A stretch of 26,308 nt of DNA from Ichthyophonus hoferi (lineage: Eukaryota > Opisthokonta > Ichthyosporea > Ichthyophonida > Ichthyophonidae): assembly GCA_002751075.1 (NCBI GenBank), contig NAOQ01000761.1, positions 1 to 26,308 on the forward strand, in the 5' to 3' direction. Shown here one piece after another: positions 1-10,011 of the stretch (positions within the stretch are counted from its first letter, which is position 1; each line of letters begins with the position of its first letter). The notes below the pieces were generated by a model. That model did not search any database. It had not been told where the DNA came from and saw nothing but the letters and a program-made list of their open reading frames with translations. The translations under genes and the position numbers were made by a program.

Positions 1-9
1 GTATGTATG

Positions 10-43
<34 letters not shown>

Positions 44-94
44 TGTATGTATATATGTATGTATGTATGAATGAATGAATGAATGAATGAATGC
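1..94. repeat. GTAT/GAAT microsatellite
   Basis: Tandem GTAT units with a few ATAT interruptions, changing into GAAT units near 67. It lies in the DOCK intron after exon 21. Confidence 0.95.
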
Positions 95-3000
95 ATGCAT
101 GTATAACTATGATGACATACCTTGCATAGCAAATCCTCAATATGTTCCCCCTCAAAACGATATAATGGTTGTATCTTATGAATATCATGTTCATTGGCGG
201 GAACTAAATCACCTGTACATAATATTAAGAATCAGTACCTTAATAATAAAATTTTATGCACATTAATAGACGAATAGTGGCCCATCCATAAAATTACTAA
301 ACATATTTATAGGTTGACTGGAGCTCTCTTATTTATACACTTGCATTAGTTTGGAATAGAAAATGCACGTGTGTGATAAATAATAACAGTGATTAGAAAA
401 GGAGATAGATAGAGAGAGGTAAATAGATAGATAGAGATAGAGATGGATAGAAATGGAGATGGTGATGTGATAGATATATAGCTATATAGAGATAGAGAGA
501 GCGAAAGAAAGAGATAACAAAACAAATACCTTTGGCGTTGAAGAGAGGAAGGACAGTCCAGGCAAAAGGCTGGCGATAATGCTGTAGTCTATTGCAGCAA
601 TCTTCCATGACTATAGGGTATATGGTATATGTAAATAGCAAGCAGTGTGTCAATAAACATATCTCAAGCCACTCACTCATGTGTATTATATCTAGACTTA
701 AGCCAATCCAAGGACATCATTATGCCTCGTAATAGATGCATATATATGCACTTTGCCTCTCTGTCTTTCTTACTAATATCCTACTTACTTCAGTCTAAAT
801 ACATATATGTCTTTACTCTCTTCACTAGGTAATAGATGCAGAATGTATGTATACATATATATATACAACTTAGGCACCATTATGTAATGCTATAGAGCAA
901 ACTCATGGCATACGCATGTATGTAGTCGCAAATACACATCCAGGTGATTGTGTTCTATTAGTAACGCTCTATCTATCATGAGAATAAAACGTCATATGAG
1001 TAAGAAATATACACAGTAAGGACTGGCGCCCAAAATCGGTTATTACTTTGTTGTTGTTTCAAGAGCAATTTGCTGTTTACGTCCTTCTCTTTATATAGTT
1101 CCATTGCGCATTCTAGATCGCCTTGTAATACCTTGCCAATCTAGCAGGAAATTGGGCCGGTCAATGATTTTAAAAGATATATGTAGATTATCCAGTTACC
1201 TTGTCCATATGTATACATATGTATATTAGGTATATATCTATCTAGATGTTACTCATTTAAGTGTTACAGTACTGTCACTTTGTTAGTAAGAATTACTATC
1301 TTGATGACTGTCCTGCATCACACATACAGCTACACTCACCTACATAGGTGCATCTTACTATCCCAGTAGGTACAGATATATTAGATATATATACATATAT
1401 AAAACCGTGCAAATGCATACACAAACGCTTTCCCTATTACCATTTCTCTCATATCGAGGCCATTAGCACGTTCACAATTGCAAAAACAAAACAAAAAGGA
1501 ATAAAAATAGAGGGAACCATATACCATAATCACAAGTGCCACGTCAGAAAGTCGGTCTTGCTTATGCAATTGGAATATAGCTGATTTAACTGCAGGGATT
1601 GGATTTGATGTTTCACTGTGCATGATTCCTTGGGTTATTAAGGACAACAACATACGTCACTGTATACGTCATCGTACCATGTGGAAGACAATAAGAGTAG
1701 TCATATAGTCATAATAGACCTTTAAATAAGCCAATAAAACTTGGCATTATTATCTTGCATACTGGTTATGATTGGACCTTGGTTTAAACCAATCAGTACT
1801 CCCAAGTTTCAATATTTATTGTTGTATGTACCCTTAAATATATGATGAAATAAAATGTATTTATATGTATATAAGCTAAGGTATGTAATAAAATATAAAT
1901 AAAAACCGGGATAAAAACCGGAATAAAACGCGAAGGAAAGAAAGAATAGTAAGAAACATACCATGGTGTTGTTTCCCCCAACAGACTTTTTACAGCTAGT
2001 GAATTTCCTTCATAATAGAAATTCTCAGAAATTTTCTTGATTTTTCTATCTGTTAATGTGTTTAATATAGGTTGGTTCAATTACGTTTAAAAGATATTTA
2101 TGTAAACCGATATGAATTGGGCTTTAAATCCAGAATAAATTTATTTACATTTACTCAAACAAGATTAATCGTTTATGGTTCCTGAAAGTATAAACGTTTA
2201 TGCTACCATAGATATAGGAGTATATATATTATTATAACAATATTCATTGGTACAAGATGCATGATATTTAAAAGCCCTATAATGCCTCATTGGCTGACTG
2301 AAGTGTAGAGCCGACATATATTTATACGTAAGCAACGCTTTCTATATCTAAATACTAATATGTATAAACAAATAAATTGAAGCACTGTACTGATATGTAA
2401 TATTGGTTGGTTAAGAGTATATATCCAGTAAGTATAAAATAATCGGATATGTATACACTTCACACACACGTGCTTATACGAGGATGCTATTCTTACTCCT
2501 AGAATAATAGCAATACAATATCATACAATATTATATATACAAAACAGAAAATAAGTTTTAATCTCAATCAAGGAGAACCAGGTTTTACTAAAGAAGAATG
2601 ATGAAAGCCAGGTAATACGGTTAGGTACATACAATAAACATAACATATACATATATATAATATTTCAACTAATAAACTAAGGTCCTCATACCACTTTCTT
2701 CCTTTTCGGACCCAGAATTAAAGTCATAGAGGCAAAATGTCAGGAAAAATGGCTCTATGTCGTTGGGAATGTTCAGGCTTAGGCTTACTACGTCTGGTGA
2801 TTGGAAGAAAGGGGAAGCAGATGAGTGAATAGATTATTATGTGTATAGTAACAAGTAGATTGGGTACGTATGATAGTATGATCGTATGATAGTGTGTATT
2901 ATAGTATGTAGGTATGTAGGTATGTAGGAATGTATGATAGTATGTATGATAGTATGATAGCATGATAGTAAAATAGTAAAATAGTATAATAATATCATAG

Positions 3001-6000
3001 TAAGTATGAAAGTATGTCTGTAGATATACATAATTATATGCACATGGAAGCAAACCTATCCTACCCATAGACAAGTCATATATACGTACCCATACGTAGT
3101 CTGCAGGTCTTTTGAAATACAGCTTGCAACAAACCTGGCCGTCCTATATTGGCCGTGTTAATAATGTCATGTTCATATTAGTATTAATTTTAGCTTAATA
3201 TTATTGGCTCTAAGTTGTAACTTGGCCTAATTAAACTAATAATACTAATAATACTAATAAACTCCAATTAAAAAAGAGAATAAAGAGAAAATAGGGTAAG
3301 AATGGAAGTGTATATATATATATTATCATCTAGCTCTTAACGGATATATATGGGCATATGTGTGTATATGCATTAGAACTAATAATATTATGATGTAGGT
3401 ATTATATAAATAGCACTGGATAAAGTAGGAAGACCATATGTGCATATAATAATTAAAAACCTAATCATATATTCATGTAACTACGTACTATTAAATACTA
3501 ATGCATATTACTACATACTACTACATACTACCGCCAGAATATGATTAATTATTTGTGTTGATATAATTAAATAGAAAGGTATTAATGTAGTTTCCTTGTA
3601 CCTTCATAATTATCCGCTGGTCCAGGTGCCCGACCTAGGTTCGGAATGACTTCAATCAGGTCTTGTTGAAACCCTGTCAAATGTTATATAGTAGAATTAG
3701 TAAACGTATGTAAGAATCATAATTATGTGTTGTTATTGCATCTATATATACTGGTGTTAGAGGAAAGCGTGCACATAGCTACTAATAATACATCTATTAG
3801 TTCACTGTAAGCAATTATTTTCATTAATAATAATATTATTATTATTAGTAGTAATAGTAATAGTAATAGTATTAGTATTAGTATTATTGGTATTACTATT
3901 GGTACTCTTATTTTTGTTGCTATCTTCATTAACACTATTAAAATAATTGCAGTAGTAAATAGGTATAGTAAGTGCAAAAATCAGAAACAATGCCTATGCA
4001 TATATCATGTACTATCCATTAACTCTATCTACTGTCCTATATATCTATCCTTCCATACACTTATCTTTATATCCTATATTTATATGCATGCATATTTATA
4101 GAAACATACATCAAACATAGATCCATCCATATATATATATGCTTAAGAATAATAAATCGCACATTGTGTGACTTTTAAAGCTATTTTAAAATCTAATTTT
4201 ATAATGTTATACTATCATAGTTACATACATACATATAGGCACTATTGTTCTACACCATAGCATATATATTTATCATTCGAGTATATATTTTTATACCTCT
4301 ACAGCAAATATCCTATACATACAAGTCTCTTGCATGGAAGATGGATTACCTTTATGGATGATGTCCTTTTTCTTATCTATTAGCACAGGCACATCTACCT
4401 CATCTGAAGCCTCTTGTCTGAACGTTATGATTGGTCATTATTGTTCAGAAATATTTGTAGAGACAACAACAACTTGCCATAAGCTAAAAGGAAATCATAT
4501 AACATATAATGAAATATAGTCCAATAATGGTTGATTTTTAAAATAGAGAAAGCTAAAAACAAAAAACATTTTAATTAAAGATCAGATATACATGTGACGT
4601 CACTGCTTGTATGAAAAAGTATGGCTACTAATGAATAGCAATTGGCCTTGTCTTGTTTTCTAATGCACCTAATGTATCAACTATACATAACCTAGTGTTG
4701 CTGTTCAATGTGTAGATAGATATGTCATACTAAGGTACAGAGATATACCTCATTCTGTTTATGTATGTATAGTGTATTATGTATGTGACTAATATGGTGT
4801 AACATATATATATATATATATATATATGCGAATCGATAGAAGCATGCTGTAAAGGTTACTCAACCTTCCCATATGAAATCATTCGTATGAGTGTATACAG
4901 TATATACATAAGTGCTACTGTGTATATGAATGGACAAGAGACAAAGGGAGGCCTGTGTGGATTCAGATCAAGAGGTGATTGCCCCATATATAATAAAACA
5001 AGAGTACATTAATAAGAAAACCTACTCAAACTGTTCAGTGAGAAAGGCTTCAGCATTGGAAAACGTGGATGTCCACGAATTTCGGCTGCTGCCGTGACTT
5101 TGATCCCTTTTAAATCCTGCATGAACAGAACTATGTTGTTAAATACATAGTAATAAATTTCCGTATGTCTGAGCTTTGAATATGGTGATGCTTTGTTGTT
5201 TTGCTACATTATAAGCCTACGCCCCACGGAGCACCAATCTTGATACTCGGATTAGATTGGTTAGATGCCAGTGTTATAGTATTGAATCCTTCATTAGAAG
5301 CAATCAGGATAGCCTAAATATATGAGCTTTATGGGTGTATCTATAGCACATGTGTATGTAAGCGTTTATTTTTGTAAAAACAAAAGGGAATGAAATGAGG
5401 TAGTAGAGAATAGACAATAGATAAGCCAAATCCAGGAAAAAAATAGGAAAAATGGGTATAATATAATGTTGATCTCTTTCATTTACTGACATCCTACCCT
5501 CGCAGCTCAGTAAACCTATAATAGATAGGTAAAATGTGGGGTTACCTACGTGGAACTGGAACTGATAAGGTCAACTCAGACGACTTTACCGTGTGAATCG
5601 ATATCTTTTTTTGTGTTATACTCAATGATTCTATTGATGACTTTCTCTGACCACCAGCTACATGATCCATAACCACTACCTGTAGAAGGTTATAATAGCT
5701 ATGTGTAAACTGATTGAATTCTATTAATATAATAGTCGTCAAGAAAGATCCTTGCTCACCGCTACTCTATACCCTTTGTCAATTGGTGTGTAGTGTTGCA
5801 TGCAGTACCATATGAATATATACATAATAGCATATAAACATAAATTTCTGAAAGCTGAGAATATAGAATAGAAGTAACTGAACAAATACATCAACCCACA
5901 TGTAAGGCTTACTATTCTCTACCCAATTCATATTTGTAAGATATCCAATCCATTGTAAGCATTATACTTATTTCACATCGTTCTCTTCATCCAATCCCTG

Positions 6001-9000
6001 TCTCTCTTTCACATAAGAATCTTTATAATCATCTCCGGCATCATCTATCTACCTATCTACACGGGCACTTCGTTCACCCCTTGTCCCTATTACATCATAA
6101 TTACATCATAAGATGCCCTGCCTGCTATCCTAACCAAGTTACCTAACCAAGTTACCTACAGACTCTACAGCTGTCCATATAGGGCCCTTCAGAGCATTCA
6201 GCCATGAACACAGGCATATACATACACATAATCACTTCCACACACATGGATATATATATAATAGCAGTGAGAATGCAAAGTATATATGTATATATATAAC
6301 AATTTCCCATGAGAAAGGTAAGATATACAGACCTCACACGGAGTCTAAAAGAACGTAAAAAGAAAGAGAATAACGGCAGGAAAGGTACCTTACCTCATCA
6401 TCCTCAAACTGATCTACTTGTGAATCTTGAAGATAAATCAGATATTTACTGTCTGCACCCCCCATAAGATTTATCATGGTACATTTATTATATTCCATAT
6501 ATGTTGCTTCCGTAAATAGATCTAGTATGGTACCGTACATATAAAACATTTTTAATATTTCAAGGCAAGGAGATAATTAATTGGGTTGACCTGTTTAAAT
6601 TATTACCTTGCTTGAAATTTTGATTGTACTAATAGAACCATATATTGTTACATAAGCATCGTATATAAGGCTGCATAATTCCCATTGCATGACTTTAAGG
6701 TAAATTTTAATAATTGGATGAAGATAATTAACTATAGAGTCCTAATTACAAAAGGACAATTAATTAATTCGGGAAACTCACATAAGAACAATCATACGTA
6801 AATTTCATAATGAATCTATTTAAAGCTAAACAATTAAACAATTAAACTTCATTGAAATAGATAGGCACCTTCTCGAGTGGCCACATTGGTTTGGGAATAT
6901 TTCTGGTACTTTTGCGTTACAGTAATCTGATCGCACGCATACCGATCTAGTCCCTGTAGATAAGGTGTAAACAGCTTCAATAATAAATACTGTGCTTACA
7001 ATGTAGTCAACAACCTTCTCGCCCTCTTCTTATGGTATACATAGTGTGTGTGTGCATGTGCATCTATTGAACTTTATGTGTGATGTGCGTGTGTATAAAT
7101 ATATAATAAAAATACGGAAAAGATATATCAATGAATAAATACATTTTAAATCCATAGCCACTATTATCCATTCGGCAAATAAATTACTAATATCTATTAT
7201 CTTTCTATCAATATAATTTTTAATATTCAATACTATAACACACCAAAAACAATAGTGCATGGTTATCATACATAACCATGCATGTATATATTAAGTGCCC
7301 TCCGTATAATAAAACATATCGGTTAGTATGCATTCCCTTAAGCTAAACCCCACATACCTCATTCACATGCAGCGGTATACCACTATCCTTTTCCTTTGAC
7401 CTAGTTGATGGACATATCGCTATCGTACGAGTCTCTATGTAAGCGACCAATATGTTGGTCAGATGATATGCAAAATAATAACCTCCTCCCCTCAGTCACG
7501 CATGAAATTCGCACCAAATTAGGCAATACACGACACCATTATTCTGTTTTTTGTTTGAATCGAGTTGGAGGTAATATTGAAAGCGGTACTATTTCCAGTT
7601 GTAAAAAGCAGAAATCAGGGACACAGTTCGTTAAAGTATTCCTTTCATGTCTGAAACCATCTAATATTATCATATAGGAATGCCCAGATATCAACCTATT
7701 CCCTAGTAACTCACCTCGTTTGACACGATTAACTTGTATATCGTCCAAAGGAAATAATAGTGCAACGGGTCCAGCCGATCGAGATTTCTATAGTGTGAGG
7801 GTGTGGTTGATCAGAGGATTCCCTCATACAAAGACATCTATCCCTATTACTATTAGTGGTCCTATGCATCATTATAATACTAGTAAATGGATAATAATGA
7901 AAGAAAGAAAAAACGTAAGCGCATCTATTTATTTAAATAGCAAAGTAAATATTTAATGAAGAAAGATGATAGCAACATAATGGCAATAATAGAAAAGAGA
8001 ATATAAATGAAATTATCAAAAACCACTTTAAAATATATCAAAACATATAATTATTATGTAAATAACAATAAATGGAGAGAATGGGCTACTATAAATGTAG
8101 AAGCCTAATCAGTGCATAGGTTTAAATATTAAGATACGGGATTGGGTACATTCAGATATGTATTGATCTATATATGGGTGTCTTATGCAAAAGAAAAATA
8201 GTTGGAACTATAATGAAAGGTGTGTAATGCAAAGGTAATTGTTAAAGTGAAAATTAAAAATAAAAAATAAAAAAGAAAGGAAGAAAGAAACTGGGTGGAA
8301 TGAAGGGTCTGGGCCTAAATGGTTAGTGCTATCTGTTATATATGGAAATATGTCTGTGTTGATTTGTATGCTCATATGTGTGATGGATGTGTGCTCGTAC
8401 ATAAATATAATTAATATACGAGTAACCAAAAATATATATATTACTTTAAAAATAATGATGACAATATAAAGATAGTCATGTAATGGTAATGTAGTCTGCA
8501 GGTATATATATATATGATGAAGGTCAATCTTTTAAAACATAATTAAGCCAAAACTATCACCCTGCCAGATTAATTTTAATGAATAAAACCAAAAAAAAAT
8601 ATATAGTATAAAAAAATAGTCACAATCAGATTGAACATACACTCGGACCCGTGGGTTCAGCCGTGTGCATCATTCTCGCACGATTGTTCATAGCTTCAGT
8701 ATTAACTATTGACCCTGAATTTTTGCAACCTATCTCATAATTGTGTTTCGTAAACACTATGGTGGGGCTGTTCTGTGGACTACGGTACACAGGAGGCTAA
8801 AAATGGATAGTTAGTAGAGTATATAAAATCAATACCATATTTTGGTAGTATTATAGTATAGAAAGTGCACATATAGCCGCAGTTATAATATTCAAAAGTT
8901 AAAATTTAAATATCATGCTGGATTGAAGTGCATAAATACATAGTCTTAGGCTTTATTGGTGTAGATTATCTACTCATATAGAGAAGAAAGGTAAGCATTT

Positions 9001-10011
9001 TAAATAAGAACACACGATTTAGAAAATAAAAACTGAAAGACATGTGAGCTTTTGGGAGTTTTATTGGGGTTACTTATACATCAAACTATATTTACAGATG
9101 CACTATTAAATGAATGCCTTGTATACCTGTTTATGTTATAATAGCTTGCTCTAGTATATATATAGGCAAAGTGTAATTTCTCCTTCGCTCTCATATATTA
9201 GTATATTCTACCCTGACACTATCATTTTATGTGCTTCTGTTTATGTTGCTCTATCCATTTTTCTTTCTTTCCTACACGTTCATTCCTCTCCATCCCTCTA
9301 TTATACTCTTTCGCCTTTAATTTAGACACATGCATTATTATTCATGTAAGGTATATATTTACATGCAGGTGTTGTCTATTTACGTGTTATATTTGTATGT
9401 ATGTTTATAAAGTATGAAAATGTGCATACGTTATTCTTACATAAGAGCGTTGTTGTTTCGGTGCGTAGAAGTATATATCGCTATGAGCCAATAAAATTCT
9501 AGCTCAAAAGAAAGTAGAACAAATTATAAATGGAAGAGTGAGACCGCCCCACACGAGGTCAGTGTAAACAAGGTTCCTTGATTTTAAGCTAGGGTAAAAG
9601 ATATCTATTTGACACTAGCTATAATAATGCATTAATCTACCTTATGTGGACTCGGTGGCTGTGGGGATGTGAAGAGTAACAAGTAAATGATTTAAATAAT
9701 GTAAACTCGTGAGCAAAGTAATATAACTTCCCAATTACAAATATAAAACCATGGAGATTACTGTTGCCATGGAAGAGTACGCAGATAAACCCTCAAGTAT
9801 TGAGAGGGTTATGTCATGTACAGCCCTACTTGTGGATCTTTTGGTAGAAGATGCTCTGATTACAACGTTTAAATAGATTAATAAAAAACAAAAACAAAAA
9901 ATAAAATAAAAAAGTGAAGAAATACAGCCACAGATAATCCATAATTGTATATGGTCGGTCATCTTACCAAGTTTTCGTGTTGCTGCCCAAGAGATGCCAT
10001 TAGTGTAATAG
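1..10011 (-). CDS. Zizimin-type DOCK protein (Rho GEF), N-terminal part, 21 exons, continues off left edge
   Basis: DOCK proteins activate Rac/Cdc42-type GTPases through a C-terminal DHR-2 domain and bind membranes through a DHR-1/C2 domain. Only the part N-terminal to DHR-1 lies here. Exons in transcript order: 9968-10011, 9762-9853, 9641-9658, 8641-8796, 7715-7787, 7590-7660, 7358-7393, 6869-6953, 6394-6521, 6160-6186, 5550-5679, 5026-5116, 4350-4417, 3602-3673, 3090-3143, 2692-2793, 1962-2049, 1525-1615, 1047-1140, 530-610, 121-212. All introns are GT-AG and all neighbouring phases agree. From memory of animal DOCK6/7/8/9, the product matches in order: LLFP-DDI, IEPFF-CLYD, KKISENFYYE, VIMIGKVLQGDLE, RLQHYRQPFAWT and LYRFEGEHIEDLL. 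The roughly 564 codons agree with the usual distance from the start to this point. The start codon was not found. Family assignment is firm; the boundaries of small exons are inferred by eye. Confidence 0.88.
121..212 (-). CDS. DOCK exon 21: linker before DHR-1, last exon in window
   Basis: The exon begins after a CAG acceptor at 213-215 and ends at a GTATGT donor (119-120 on the plus strand). It completes a glycine codon with the preceding exon and reads 30 codons, including LYRFEGEHIEDLL. This resembles the F(K/R)QEGD-LSDEDL(Y/F)KFL stretch of animal DOCKs that ends just before DHR-1. It ends in phase 0, so the next exon, off the window, should begin on a codon boundary. The low-numbered side is a GTAT microsatellite lying in the next intron. 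Confidence 0.85.
404..515. repeat. GATA/GA-rich simple repeat
   Basis: Runs of GATA and GAGA units inside the DOCK intron between 213 and 529. On the transcribed (minus) strand this is a pyrimidine-rich TATC/TCTC tract. Confidence 0.9.
530..1615 (-). CDS. DOCK exons 18-20: KVLQG and YRxPFAWT signature segment
   Basis: These three exons (1525-1615, 1047-1140, 530-610) hold the most diagnostic DOCK-C/D stretch. The first ends in LSDVALVIM and splices in phase 0 to IGKVLQGDLE, matching LVIKLEKVLQQGD of animal DOCK6/7/8. The second ends in LLLKQQQ and splices in phase 1 to MEDCCNRLQHYRQPFAWT, matching the CQRLGKYRMPFAWTA segment that precedes DHR-1. Donors on the minus strand are GTATAT, GTAATA and GTATTT. 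The intervening introns (384 and 436 nt) contain no convincing exon. A short open stretch near 1148-1185 reads as protein-like but has an in-frame stop and no acceptor, so it was left out. Confidence 0.9.
1962..3143 (-). CDS. DOCK exons 15-17: IEPFF-CLYD-KKISENFY segment
   Basis: Exons are 3090-3143, 2692-2793 and 1962-2049. The middle one reads VVSLSLNIPNDIEPFF followed by LTFCLYD, equivalent to [20 protein letters not shown] of animal DOCK7. The last reads DRKIKKISENFYYEGNS, equivalent to KEKKKISENFYFDLNS. An insert of about ten residues (NSGSEKEES) sits between CLYD and RKIKK where animal proteins have only two or three. Exon 3090-3143 is the weakest. Its frame is fixed by phase on both sides, but the acceptor could be at 3144-3145 or 3135-3136, which differ by three codons. 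The intron between the first two is filled with a CTAT/CATA repeat. Confidence 0.85.
2860..3015. repeat. Imperfect TATGATAG repeat
   Basis: Tandem GTATGATAGTATGATA-like units with internal GTATGTAG variants. It fills most of the 296-nt DOCK intron between 2794 and 3089. Similar motifs in the opposite orientation occur at 23526-23640. Confidence 0.9.
3602..5679 (-). CDS. DOCK exons 11-14: low-conservation acidic/Ser-rich region
   Basis: Exons 5550-5679, 5026-5116, 4350-4417 and 3602-3673 form a continuous frame across phases 0, 1, 2 and 1. They encode a Ser/Thr-rich stretch (QRKSSIESLSITQKK), a segment ending EAFLTEQF, an acidic patch (EQEASDEVDVPVLIDKKKD) and a Gly/Pro-rich stretch (NLGRAPGPADNYEG). 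Animal DOCK6/7/8 have an equally variable Ser-rich, acidic linker between the N-terminal motif and the IEPFF segment, so weak similarity is expected. Exon calls rest on open frames, good acceptors (CTACAG, CATGCAG, TTGACAG) and GTAGGT, GTAATC or GTACAA donors, together with exact phase agreement. Confidence 0.75.
3824..3935. repeat. TAA/TAG trinucleotide-type repeat
   Basis: ATTATTATTAGTAGTAATAG-type units in a DOCK intron. The minus-strand translation is an Ile/Leu- or Asn/Thr-rich homopolymer, which is a repeat artefact. Confidence 0.9.
4804..4827. repeat. (AT)n dinucleotide tract
   Basis: About twelve uninterrupted AT units in the DOCK intron between 4418 and 5025. Confidence 0.95.
6160..6953 (-). 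CDS. DOCK exons 8-10, including a 27-nt exon
   Basis: Exons are 6869-6953, 6394-6521 and 6160-6186. The first reads DRYACDQITVTQKYQKYSQ, comparable to [21 protein letters not shown] of animal DOCK7, and ends at an unusual GTGCCT donor. The second encodes FTEATYMEYNK, then SKYLIYLQDS and VDQFEDDE. The third is a nine-codon exon (GPIWTAVES) needed to join phase 0 on both sides. Its acceptor (CTGAAG) is poor, so it is tentative; the flanking exons could also join directly in phase 0. Two tandem GTAACTTGG copies lie just inside its donor. Confidence 0.7.
7358..7787 (-). CDS. DOCK exons 5-7: LLFPxDDI motif
   Basis: Exon 7715-7787 reads GPVALLFPLDDIQVNRVKR, matching the GPLRDLIEFPPDDIEVV or LLFPYDDFQTAILRR motif near the N-terminus of animal DOCKs. 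It splices through a 54-nt intron to 7590-7660 (HERNTLTNCVPD, like CRTLVSAVPEE). It then continues in phase 0 to 7358-7393 (EKDSGIPLHVNE). The 7590 donor (GTACCG) and the 7394 acceptor (CAAAG) are weak. Alternatives with a larger exon reaching up to about 7490 are open in two frames but do not satisfy the phases. The LLFP exon is firm; the next two boundaries are provisional. Confidence 0.7.
8641..8796 (-). CDS. DOCK exon 4, longest exon, 52 codons
   Basis: Bounded by a TTTTTAG acceptor and a GTATGT donor, in phase 0 on both sides. It encodes a Pro/Ser/Asn-rich segment starting PPVYRSPQNSPTIVFTKH and ending HTAEPTGPS. No domain is recognised; it looks like a disordered N-terminal tail. It joins the LLFP motif exon directly. 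The intron on its 5' side is 844 nt and that on its 3' side 853 nt, the two longest seen in this gene. Confidence 0.8.
9641..10011 (-). CDS. DOCK exons 1-3 as far as seen, including an 18-nt microexon
   Basis: Exon 9762-9853 encodes a Ser/Arg-rich stretch (SSTKRSTSRAVHD) followed by a helical ITLSILEGLSAYSS. The 18-nt microexon 9641-9658 (PPSPHK), with a clean CCCACAG acceptor, joins in phase 0 to PPVYRSP. Upstream, 9968-10011 (YYTNGISWAATRKL) ends in phase 1 at GTAAGA and matches the phase of the CA-starting acceptor. Its 5' boundary is uncertain because the frame stays open to about 10055 without a methionine, so the initiator must be further upstream. The out-of-frame ATG at 9999-10001 on the minus strand gives a phase that cannot join the next exon. 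Confidence 0.6.

Noticed and set aside
1148-1200. Protein-like stretch KIIDRPNFLLDWQ on the minus strand
   Set aside because: It has an in-frame stop just upstream and no acceptor. The competing exon 1047-1140 carries the diagnostic IGKVLQG motif and fits both phases.
2724-3074. Tyr/His/Thr-rich 116-codon minus-strand frame
   Set aside because: It is translation of the TATGATAG microsatellite; the real exon 2692-2793 uses another frame.
3723-3990. Ile/Leu- and Asn/Thr-rich minus-strand frames
   Set aside because: They are translations of a trinucleotide-type repeat within an intron.
7400-7495. Two overlapping open minus-strand frames (LTNILVAYIETR and CISSDQHIGRLHRDSYD)
   Set aside because: Neither can be joined to both neighbouring DOCK exons: one fails the incoming phase, the other ends in a stop before the next exon. 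A 28-nt intron would be needed.
7405-7677. 90-codon plus-strand frame
   Set aside because: It is antisense to DOCK exons 5-7 and has no recognisable protein features.
9999-10001. ATG starting MASLGQQHENL as the DOCK start
   Set aside because: It would end in phase 0 at GTAAGA, and no acceptor of the next exon continues that frame without a stop. The other frame (YYTNGISWAATRKL) joins correctly.
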